DNA from: CAYJEQ01 sp964371155
GTDB taxonomy: Bacteria; Bacillota; Clostridia; Oscillospirales; Ruminococcaceae
Length of the DNA: 14,734 nucleotides
Direction: 5' to 3'
NCBI GenBank assembly: GCA_964371155.1
Contig: CAYJLI010000052.1
Coordinates: 1 to 14,734 of the forward strand
This document shows positions 5,703-12,754 of this stretch, in pieces. A program made the translations under genes and the position numbers. Each line of letters starts with the position of its first letter. Position 1 is the first letter of the stretch. The notes below the pieces were generated by a model. That model was given only the letters and a program-made list of their open reading frames with translations. It ran no database searches and was not told the DNA's origin.

Positions 5703-6164
5703 ATGTACATCTTACTATTTCTTTTGTGGATTGCATTAAATGGCAGGCTAACACTTGAAATCGCAATATTTGGTGTGGTGATAGTAGCGGCAGTTTATTG
5801 GTTTATGTGTAAATACTTAGAATATAGCCCCAAAAGTGATTTTAGATTTTTAAGAAATATTTTTAGGGCAATAATTTATTTGGGAGTTTTATCGGTTGAG
5901 ATTGTAAAATCAAGCCTAACAGTGGTGAAGTTTATCTTTGCTAAAGAGATGGATATTCAGCCGCAAATTGCCTTTTTTAAGGTGCCGTTAAAACAGGAAT
6001 TTACAAAGACAGTTTTAGCAAATTCCATCACACTCACACCTGGCACTATAACTGTAAATGTAGAAGACGATGTATTTTGCATACACGCCCTTGATTACAC
6101 CATGCTCGAAGATTTTGAAAACTCGGTATTCATAAAGTTATTAATGAAGATAGAGGAGCACTGA
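5703..6164 (+). CDS. mrpE: Mrp antiporter subunit E (MnhE/MbhA)
   Basis: First gene of the antiporter operon, 153 residues, MnhE family. Two or three N-terminal membrane helices (about 1-37 and 55-80) lead to a small soluble domain with the family hallmark LANSITLTPGTITV (105-118). MrpE is an accessory subunit needed for assembly or full activity of Mrp complexes. A start 36 nt earlier at 5667 is possible in frame, but that ATG lies inside the leader hairpin, whereas AAGGAGG (5690-5696) is placed 6 nt before 5703. The stop is followed after 1 nt by mrpF. Confidence 0.93.
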   Translation: MYILLFLLWIALNGRLTLEIAIFGVVIVAAVYWFMCKYLEYSPKSDFRFLRNIFRAIIYLGVLSVEIVKSSLTVVKFIFAKEMDIQPQIAFFKVPLKQEFTKTVLANSITLTPGTITVNVEDDVFCIHALDYTMLEDFENSVFIKLLMKIEEH

Positions 6165-6165
6165 T

Positions 6166-6489
6166 ATGATGGACAACCTTTATGAAATAGTATATTCCGC
6201 TTCCCTTATATATTTTGCATTTTTAATATTCCTCTACCTTCATCGTTCGGTGATAGGGCCTGGATTTTTCGATAGGATTTTAGCGGTAAACAGCATTAGC
6301 ACAATAGTTATAATGATATGCTGTATAATCGCAGTACTACATGGTGAAAGTTATATTGTTGACATTGCGCTAATTTATGCGATGCTCGGATTTGTTACAG
6401 TTGTTATTGTATCGAAAGGCTATTTAAGGAGCCACAAAAAAGAGCGTGCGCAGGACTTTTCCAATTTAAAGGAGGATGCTCATGATTAG
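6166..6489 (+). CDS. mrpF: Mrp antiporter subunit F (MnhF/MbhB)
   Basis: Membrane protein of 107 residues with three helices (about 8-26, 42-60, 65-86), MnhF family. Recognised by the GPGFFDRILAVNSI segment (31-44, the family's GPxxxDRxLA) with Asp36, a second conserved acidic position at Asp66, and AMLGFVTVVIVSKGYL. The polar tail 87-107 is cytosolic. GAGGAG lies 7 nt before the ATG, and a second ATG follows immediately. It overlaps the next gene by 8 nt. In Mrp complexes this small subunit packs with E, G, B and C to complete the ion path. Confidence 0.92.
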   Translation: MMDNLYEIVYSASLIYFAFLIFLYLHRSVIGPGFFDRILAVNSISTIVIMICCIIAVLHGESYIVDIALIYAMLGFVTVVIVSKGYLRSHKKERAQDFSNLKEDAHD

Positions 6490-6805
6490 ATTTGTACTTT
6501 TTACAATTTGTATGTTCTTGGGCATGGCGCTTTTCACGGCCTCGGTGGTGGGCAATTACAGATATGGCTATGTGCTAAACAGAATGCAGGCAGGCTCAAT
6601 TTCCGATACACTCGGCGCAATGCTCATTATTATTGCGCTTATAATTGCAAATGGATTTGACATCACCGCATTAAAGCTGATACTTGTAATACTGTTTTTG
6701 TGGTTTGCAAATCCTGTGGCTTCCCACTTCTTAGCTAAAACAGAGATTATTTCCGATGAAGATATAAGAGAAAAATGTGAGGTGGTGCACAATGATCATA
6801 TTTGA
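6482..6805 (+). CDS. mrpG: Mrp antiporter subunit G (MnhG/MbhC)
   Basis: Membrane protein of 107 residues with three helices (about 4-24, 42-58, 62-84) and a charged cytosolic tail. Family signatures are RYGYVLNRMQAGSISDTLGAML (27-48, equivalent to the usual RLHAATKADTLG) and NPVASHFLA (77-85, usually NPVGAHA). An in-frame ATG at 6476 overlaps the GGAGG (6471-6475), so 6482, 6 nt downstream of it, is the better start. It overlaps mrpF by 8 nt and the next gene by 14 nt, which suggests translational coupling. Confidence 0.92.
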   Translation: MIRFVLFTICMFLGMALFTASVVGNYRYGYVLNRMQAGSISDTLGAMLIIIALIIANGFDITALKLILVILFLWFANPVASHFLAKTEIISDEDIREKCEVVHNDHI

Positions 6806-7055
6806 AACAATACTGCTCACATTTCTTTTAGTGTGTGCCATTGCGGTATCGGTTACTAAAAATCTTTTATCGAGTGTAATAATATTTATGTCATACAGCC
6901 TCGTGGTGAGTATTTTATGGCTACTTCTACGTTCTCCCGATTTAGCTATAACCGAAGCAGCAGTTGGTGCAGGTATTACCAGTACACTGTTTTTCGTGAC
7001 ACTTCAAAACATAAATAAACTAAAAGAAGAGGGGGAGGAGAGTGAAGATGAATAA
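6792..7055 (+). CDS. MbhD-like DUF4040 subunit (detached piece of the MrpA C-terminus)
   Basis: Membrane protein of 87 residues with three helices (about 3-21, 24-46, 52-72) and an acidic tail. The motif RSPDLAITEAAVGAGI (47-62) is the hallmark of DUF4040/MbhD. In Bacillus-type Mrp the same domain is part of the large MrpA, but here it is a separate gene as in archaeal mbh clusters. A GTG at 6777 is in frame, but GAGGTGG (6779-6785) is well placed only for the ATG at 6792. It overlaps the preceding gene by 14 nt and the following one by 8 nt. The conserved Asp and Glu are candidates for the sodium or proton path. Confidence 0.9.
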   Translation: MIIFETILLTFLLVCAIAVSVTKNLLSSVIIFMSYSLVVSILWLLLRSPDLAITEAAVGAGITSTLFFVTLQNINKLKEEGEESEDE

Positions 7056-7950
7056 ATTTTTAGAAAAACTCTCGCATTTTGCTGATGGTGATATAACCAT
7101 AACTACCAAGCGAAAGAAAAAGGTGGAAAGACGCCCCTCAAATCACCATGAATCCACCCTAACAGAAAGATATATGCAGTGGCACGACACAAAGGCGAGC
7201 CATTTCTTTTCGGTTGTATATAAGACAGCAAGCCTTATTATATGTGTGCTTGTAATTTTGGTTTTGCTTGTTACTGTATCCTTTTTGCCCGAATTTGGAA
7301 ATCCCAATAACCCTGTTAACAACGAAGTTAGTAGGAGGTATATAGAAAAAGGCCTTGAGGAAACAGGTGCTGTAAATATAGTTGCAGGGATGATTTTAGA
7401 TTATCGCGCGTTTGACACATTTGGCGAAAGTGCAGTGCTTTTTGTTGCTTCGGGATGTGTGATGCTGCTTTTAAAAAGCGGTAATGAAAAAAGCGAAGAA
7501 AAAGAATTTGCAAACCCCAACTATCGCCCACTTCCAAGGGATCCAATTGTAAAAAATGTTGCAAAGCTGATAATTCCATTCCTAATGATATATGGAATTT
7601 ATCTGGTTTTAAATGGTCACATTTCGCCCGGTGGAGGCTTTTCAGGCGGAGCGGTAATGGGCGCAGGGCTTATACTATACTCCTCAGCGTTTGGATATCG
7701 TGCCATTAGGAAAGTAATCACCGAAAAGCTTATTAAAAGAGTAACCTTCTGCTCACTCTTTTTCTATGCAGTGGCGAAGGGCTATTCCTTCTTTACGGGT
7801 GCAAATCATATTCCCACGGGAATACCACTCGGCGAGCCGGGAGCAATACTCTCAGCAGGTCTAATTCTACCGCTCAATATATGCGTGGGACTAATAGTAA
7901 CATGCACCATATACAGCTTTTACTCGCTCTTTACGAAAGGGGAGGTGTAG
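7048..7950 (+). CDS. mrpB: MbhE::MrpB fusion subunit
   Basis: A 300-residue membrane protein joining two subunits. Residues 1-55 are a basic, cytosolic N-terminal region (TTKRKKKVERR) not usual for either part. Residues about 56-145 are MbhE, the last MrpA C-terminal domain: one helix (58-79), then EFGNPNNPV and NIVAGMILDYRAFDTFGE (110-127, the family's NVILVDFRGFDTLGE) and a second helix. A charged linker (143-168) leads to MnhB/MrpB (about 169-300): four helices with NGHISPGGGFSGGAVMGAG (189-207). GGGGGAGGAG precedes the ATG by 7 nt. A GTG 6 nt earlier is possible. In classical operons these two are separate proteins. The reading frame is continuous with no frameshift sign, so the fusion looks genuine. 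Confidence 0.9.
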   Translation: MNKFLEKLSHFADGDITITTKRKKKVERRPSNHHESTLTERYMQWHDTKASHFFSVVYKTASLIICVLVILVLLVTVSFLPEFGNPNNPVNNEVSRRYIEKGLEETGAVNIVAGMILDYRAFDTFGESAVLFVASGCVMLLLKSGNEKSEEKEFANPNYRPLPRDPIVKNVAKLIIPFLMIYGIYLVLNGHISPGGGFSGGAVMGAGLILYSSAFGYRAIRKVITEKLIKRVTFCSLFFYAVAKGYSFFTGANHIPTGIPLGEPGAILSAGLILPLNICVGLIVTCTIYSFYSLFTKGEV

Positions 7951-7951
7951 T

Positions 7952-8329
7952 ATGGGACCAAATTTACTTCATAATTATTATGAAACAGTTGCGATGATAC
8001 TTTTCGGAATAGGATTTACAAACCTATTTTTGCAACCAAACCTTATTAAAAAAATAATTGGTCTAAATATAATGGATGGTGCCGTATATCTCTTCCTTGC
8101 ATCTAAGGGATATATCGAGTCGAGAATTGCACCGATTATAGTGGATGGCGTAACCGATATGGATATGTATATAAACCCAATACCGAGTGGACTTGTGCTC
8201 ACAGGTATTGTTGTTTCAGTGTCCATTACGGCGGTTTCATTGTCATTAATACAAAAGCTATACAAAGAGTATCACACCCTCGACCTTGATGAAATAATCA
8301 CCAAGGTGGGCAAGGAGGTGCATCAGTAA
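7952..8329 (+). CDS. mrpC: Mrp antiporter subunit C (NuoK-like, MbhG)
   Basis: Membrane protein of 125 residues, homologous to complex I NuoK, with three helices (about 11-28, 31-52, 77-102). Diagnostic segments are PNLIKKIIGLNIMDGAVYLF (29-48) and NPIPSGLVLTGIVVSVSITA (75-94). The usual family text is PLPQALVLTAIVI, so Gln-Ala is replaced by Ser-Gly here. The C-terminal cytosolic tail (103-125) is somewhat long and charged. GGGGAGG ends just before the TAG of the previous gene and the ATG follows 1 nt after that stop. Its stop overlaps the next start as TAATG. Confidence 0.92.
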   Translation: MGPNLLHNYYETVAMILFGIGFTNLFLQPNLIKKIIGLNIMDGAVYLFLASKGYIESRIAPIIVDGVTDMDMYINPIPSGLVLTGIVVSVSITAVSLSLIQKLYKEYHTLDLDEIITKVGKEVHQ

Positions 8330-9807
8330 TGCCTTTTGTAGCCAATTTTCCATTCTTCACCATACTGTTTACTATGGCGGGTGGTGTAATTTGCAGTATA
8401 TTAAAGGGCGAGCGTGCCTATAAATTAAATCTCATAATCACCACTTTATGTACGGCACTCAGCCTAAGCCTGCTCCTTTATATGCATGGAAGTGCAGAAC
8501 AAATTACATATCTGATGGGGCATTTTCCTGCGCCTTGGGGCAATGAAATACGATTTGGCCCACTCGAAGCGCTTATTGCCACAGTATTAAGCTTTGTTAT
8601 GTTAATGGTAATAATAGCAGAAAAAGACAGTGTGATTAAAAATGTAAATCCAAACAAAGTAAATCTATTCTATTTAATGATGAATATGATGCTTTCAAGC
8701 CTTTATGCACTCATATATACAAACGACCTTTTCACAAGCTATGTGTTTATAGAAATAAACACCCTATGCGCCTGTGGATTTATTATGGCTAAGGAAAATG
8801 GGAAAACTATTGCAGCCACGATTAAATACTTGATTATGAGCTTGTTGGGGTCGGGTCTTTTCTTAGTTTCTATAATACTTCTCTACGACCTCACGGGGCA
8901 TCTTCTTATGCCAAATGTCCATGAAAATCTGATGCCGCTTATAGAGTCTGGGAGTTATCAGCTGCCCATTACGATTATTGCAGGGCTGCTTGCGGTGGGG
9001 ATAGCGATTAAAAGCGCTCTGTTTCCCTTCCACGCATGGATGAGCCACGCCTATAACAACGCCATGAATGCCTCAAATGCAATCTCCTCAGGGCTTGTGG
9101 TAAAGGGATATATTATCCTTTTAATCAAAATCTATTACCGTGTTTTTGGGCTGGATACAGTTTCCGACCTCGGTATAAACAATGTACTGCTAATTTTCGG
9201 AGTTATGGCGATTATAGTGGGAAGCGTGGATGCCGTGAGGGAGGATAATATCAAGCGTATGCTTGCCTACTCCTCAGTGGGACAGATAGGCTATATATAC
9301 ACAGGTATTGCCTTTGCCACTTCGGGCGGGATGCTTGCCGCTTGCTATATAATAGTCTATCACAGCTTGGTTAAATCGATGATGTTTCTCTCCTGCGAAG
9401 GGCTTATGACTGTTTCTAACAACAGCAAGTACACCGAGGATTTAAGAGGAAGTGGCTATCATAATAAAATAGCAGGGATAGCCTTTACCGCAGGTGGGCT
9501 TTCAATGATAGGCATACCGCTTTTTTCAGGCTTTATGGGCAAATATCTGCTAATACTCGGCGCACCTGTCGACTGGAGAATAGCTGTTGTAATAGTCGCA
9601 ATAGCAATAAGTACAGTACTAAATGCGCTGTATTTTACAAAATACATTCTCTGTATATATGCAAAGCCAAATAAAAAGCATGAAAAATATATAGTCAAAG
9701 GCAATTACAAGTTTTCGCTGGGACTATTATTAATTGTAAATATTTTATTAGGATTTATGTTTGACCCTATAATTAATATAATAAACACTGGCCTACAAGT
9801 TTTATAA
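8329..9807 (+). CDS. mrpD: Antiporter-like proton-conducting subunit 1 (MrpD/MbhH type)
   Basis: Large membrane protein (492 residues, about 14 helices) of the Proton_antipo_M family shared by MrpA, MrpD, MbhH and complex I NuoL/M/N. Charged residues of the proposed proton path are present: Glu142 in YVFIEINTL (TM5), Lys228 in AIKSALFPFHAW (TM7), Lys259 in GLVVKGY (TM8), Lys349 in HSLVKSMMFL and Lys405 in GFMGKYL (TM12). The loop after TM7 (SHAYNNAMNASNA) lacks the common AHPxAPxPVSA prolines. Its place right after mrpC matches MbhH/MrpD, so it is the likely direct partner of MrpC. AAGGAGGTG lies 8 nt before the ATG. The start overlaps the mrpC stop by 1 nt. Confidence 0.92.
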   Translation: MPFVANFPFFTILFTMAGGVICSILKGERAYKLNLIITTLCTALSLSLLLYMHGSAEQITYLMGHFPAPWGNEIRFGPLEALIATVLSFVMLMVIIAEKDSVIKNVNPNKVNLFYLMMNMMLSSLYALIYTNDLFTSYVFIEINTLCACGFIMAKENGKTIAATIKYLIMSLLGSGLFLVSIILLYDLTGHLLMPNVHENLMPLIESGSYQLPITIIAGLLAVGIAIKSALFPFHAWMSHAYNNAMNASNAISSGLVVKGYIILLIKIYYRVFGLDTVSDLGINNVLLIFGVMAIIVGSVDAVREDNIKRMLAYSSVGQIGYIYTGIAFATSGGMLAACYIIVYHSLVKSMMFLSCEGLMTVSNNSKYTEDLRGSGYHNKIAGIAFTAGGLSMIGIPLFSGFMGKYLLILGAPVDWRIAVVIVAIAISTVLNALYFTKYILCIYAKPNKKHEKYIVKGNYKFSLGLLLIVNILLGFMFDPIINIINTGLQVL

Positions 9808-9820
9808 GGGGGGATAAATA

Positions 9821-11278
9821 TTGCTCAGTCTGATAGCTGTTTTCTTGCCAATTCTGGCAGGGGGACTATTGCTTATATCAAATACAAACGATGAGAAGAA
9901 AGAGCGTTTTTATCTGCTCTCATCCACATATGTAACAGTAGCATTCACTATAATAGCAAATATATTTTTCTATGGTGAAAAAATAGTGTTTTTACCGCTT
10001 ATGCTCGGGATGGAGCTATCATTTGAAGTTGATGCTTTAGCGGTGTTTTTCACCACCCTCATAGCACTTATATGGTGCGCAGTAACTGTTTATACACCCT
10101 CATATATGACGCACTCAAAAGAGCAAAAGCGCTTTTATGCCTATCTGATAGCTTCACTCGGAGCTACACTCGGGGTTTGCTATGCACAGAATTTAGTGAC
10201 GCTTTATATGTTCTTTGAGATTGTCACATTAACAGCATTTATGATGGTCATTCACGAAAGAAATGCCGCTTCACTGCTTGCAGGACGAAAATTTTTGTAT
10301 TATTCAATTTTTGGCGCATGCATGGGGCTTATAGGCATTATATATCTCTACACATATAGCGATTCAGTAAATTTTACCCTCGGCGGTTCACTTTCTGCCG
10401 ATAGTCTGCCATCATATGAGGGATTTTTGGTGATAGTATTCATTACCATTATAGGATTTGCCTGCAAGGCAGGGCTCTACCCTTTGCATAGCTGGCTTCC
10501 CACAGCGCATCCCATCGCTCCGGCACCTGCAAGTGCTCTATTATCTGGTGTGATTACCAAATGCGGTGTAGTGGCAATTATCAGAATTATCTATTATACT
10601 GTTGGCAGTGAGCTAATAAACGGAAGTTGGGTGCAATTTGCATTAACCTCACTTGCCACACTCACAATATTCATGGGATCACTCCTTGCACTTAGGGAAA
10701 AAGTGCTTAAAAAAAGGCTTGCCTATTCTACGGTGAGTCAGCTCTCCTATGTACTGCTCGGCCTATTTACATTCACACAGATGGGATTTGTAGGTGCGCT
10801 TTTGCATGTGGTATTCCACGCAGTTTCAAAAACACTGCTCTTCCTCTCAGCAGGTGGAATAATTGTTAGCATGGGTATCACAAAAACGGACGAGCTCTCT
10901 GGAATAGCAAAGCGAATACCCGAAATTTTACTGCCCTTTACGATAGCAGGAATTTCCCTTGTAGGTATGCCGTTGACAGGTGGATTTGTTTCAAAATGGT
11001 ACCTTGCAGATGGCGCTTTTAGCATGGGAAATACATTTGTAGCGATATCATCAGTGGCTGTGATACTCATATCCGCCCTGCTCACAGCAGGATATCTCTT
11101 CAGTGTGAGCATATCGTCGTTTTTTGAGGATGAAGTTGCACTGCATGACCTTCATAAACCCGCAAAAAGCATGACATTACCGCTTTACATACTCGCAGCA
11201 GCAGTGGTGATATTTGGCATATATCCAAAACCGCTAATTGACTATATCACTGCAATAGCTACTGCAGTGATGCTTTAG
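9821..11278 (+). CDS. Antiporter-like proton-conducting subunit 2 (TTG start)
   Basis: Second Proton_antipo_M protein, 485 residues, about 14 helices. It keeps Glu133 in MFFEIVTL (TM5), Lys216 in FACKAGLYPLHSWLP (TM7), Lys247 in GVITKCGV (TM8), the His334/Lys337 pair in VFHAVSKTLLFL and Lys392 in GGFVSKWYL (TM12). It also keeps the canonical TAHPIAPAPASALLSG loop. The start is TTG. A stop codon lies in frame at 9815-9817, so no upstream start is possible, and a strong AAGGGGGG (9806-9813) sits 7 nt before the TTG. The next Met (residue 61) would remove the first helices. It follows subunit 1 by 13 nt and precedes subunit 3 by 15 nt. Confidence 0.92.
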   Translation: MLSLIAVFLPILAGGLLLISNTNDEKKERFYLLSSTYVTVAFTIIANIFFYGEKIVFLPLMLGMELSFEVDALAVFFTTLIALIWCAVTVYTPSYMTHSKEQKRFYAYLIASLGATLGVCYAQNLVTLYMFFEIVTLTAFMMVIHERNAASLLAGRKFLYYSIFGACMGLIGIIYLYTYSDSVNFTLGGSLSADSLPSYEGFLVIVFITIIGFACKAGLYPLHSWLPTAHPIAPAPASALLSGVITKCGVVAIIRIIYYTVGSELINGSWVQFALTSLATLTIFMGSLLALREKVLKKRLAYSTVSQLSYVLLGLFTFTQMGFVGALLHVVFHAVSKTLLFLSAGGIIVSMGITKTDELSGIAKRIPEILLPFTIAGISLVGMPLTGGFVSKWYLADGAFSMGNTFVAISSVAVILISALLTAGYLFSVSISSFFEDEVALHDLHKPAKSMTLPLYILAAAVVIFGIYPKPLIDYITAIATAVML

Positions 11279-11293
11279 GGGAGGGGTGGTTTT

Positions 11294-12754
11294 ATGAATA
11301 TAATAATTTTATTACCAATTTTGCTATCCTTCTTTTTTGGAGTAAGGCTGATACTGATAAAAAATATTGACACACAGAGCTGTGTGAAATATTCGCTAAT
11401 ATCAACAGTATTAATAGCGATTTCAACAGTAGCTGCAGTGGTTTTATGCTATGGTAAAGAAATTGAAGTGCTTAGATTTAATGATACACTACACCTCTCA
11501 TTTAAAGTGGACGCACTCGGTGCGATTTTTGCCTTGATGGTGAGTTTTTTATGGATACCTGCAAGCATATATGCCTCACAGTATATGACTCATGAGGGTG
11601 GAATGAAGCGCTTTTTTGAGTACTACATCATTACATTTGGCACTGTTATAGGAATTGCATTCAGTGGTAATATGCTGAGCATTTACCTCTTCTACGAAGT
11701 GCTTACATTTGTCACCCTACCGCTTGTGGTGCACAAAAATGAGCCTCGTTTTACCTATGCAGGCAGTAAATATATCATGTACTCCGTGGCAGGGGCGTCG
11801 ATTTCCTTTGCAGGAATGATGATATATATGCTATCGGTTGGGGATTGGGAGTTTACCCACAATGTTATGGAGAGCACTGCACAGAGCAGTGACATGTATT
11901 TAGCATATTTCTTAATGTTTATCGGATTTTCGGTTAAAACAGGGCTTTTTCCAATGCATGGATGGCTTATTTCAGCAGGGGTTGCCCCCACACCGGTTAC
12001 CGCATTGCTCCACGCTGTTGCGGTGGTTAAATCGGGTGCATTTGTAGTAATGCGAGTGACATATTATCTATTCGACCATAGCGTTTTAATAGGCAGTTGG
12101 GCACATTATGCCGCAATGGCAATGGCCATAATAACAATATTATTTGGCTCGTCAATGGCAATGAAGAATAAGCATTTAAAGCGCAGATTTGCCTACTCCA
12201 CCGTAAGCCAGCTCTCATATATACTGCTTGGCATTACTGCAATGTCCTTCGGTGGGCTTGTGGCGGCAGTATTTCATATGCTCTTCCATGCGGTAATAAA
12301 GATTGTAATCTTCTACTCGGCAGGAAATGCATATTATGCAAACCATAAAGAATATGTAAGCGATATAGAAGGATATGGCAGTAAAATGAAGCTCACATTC
12401 ATCACATTTACGATAAGCAGTATAGCGCTTATAGGCATACCGCCATTCGGTGGCTTTTACAGCAAATTTGCGATAGCCGAAAGTGCGGTAGCGGTGGGTG
12501 GATATATGGGATTTTTTGCAGTGGTAGCACTAATGATATCCGCACTACTCACAGCAATGTATCTGCTACAAATAGCAGTGCTTGCATTTGTACCCCATGA
12601 CGATTTCGATAATAGTAGGCTGAGTGAAGCAAAAGAAGCGCCGAAAAAGATGACAATACCCATGGTGCTCATCACTGGTACAATGATCTTGATGTCGATT
12701 TTTTCAGCACCGCTTTATAGTCTTATACATGATTTATTGATGGGAGGGTTTTAA
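11294..12754 (+). CDS. Antiporter-like proton-conducting subunit 3
   Basis: Third Proton_antipo_M protein, 486 residues, about 14 helices. It looks closest in layout to subunit 2: both have LSFxVDALxxxF near residue 70 and the TMH segment near residue 98. It keeps Glu135 in YLFYEVLTF (TM5), Lys215 in FSVKTGLFPMHGWL (TM7), Lys246 in AVAVVKSGAF (TM8), His332/Lys336 in LFHAVIKIVIF and Lys391 in FYSKFAIAE (TM12). The TM7-TM8 loop APTPVTALLHAVAV replaces the usual LSG with LHA, adding His240 near the channel. AGGGGAGGGG lies about 7 nt before the ATG. It abuts the next gene without a gap. A recent tandem duplication of subunit 2 is possible, but the two are clearly diverged. Confidence 0.92.
   Translation: MNIIILLPILLSFFFGVRLILIKNIDTQSCVKYSLISTVLIAISTVAAVVLCYGKEIEVLRFNDTLHLSFKVDALGAIFALMVSFLWIPASIYASQYMTHEGGMKRFFEYYIITFGTVIGIAFSGNMLSIYLFYEVLTFVTLPLVVHKNEPRFTYAGSKYIMYSVAGASISFAGMMIYMLSVGDWEFTHNVMESTAQSSDMYLAYFLMFIGFSVKTGLFPMHGWLISAGVAPTPVTALLHAVAVVKSGAFVVMRVTYYLFDHSVLIGSWAHYAAMAMAIITILFGSSMAMKNKHLKRRFAYSTVSQLSYILLGITAMSFGGLVAAVFHMLFHAVIKIVIFYSAGNAYYANHKEYVSDIEGYGSKMKLTFITFTISSIALIGIPPFGGFYSKFAIAESAVAVGGYMGFFAVVALMISALLTAMYLLQIAVLAFVPHDDFDNSRLSEAKEAPKKMTIPMVLITGTMILMSIFSAPLYSLIHDLLMGGF

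Noticed and set aside
10747..11112. Long minus-strand frames opposite the antiporter genes (also 4842-5228, 7978-8265, 13297-13638)
   Set aside because: They lie entirely opposite well-supported coding genes, lack ribosome binding sites and mirror the codon pattern of the real strand.
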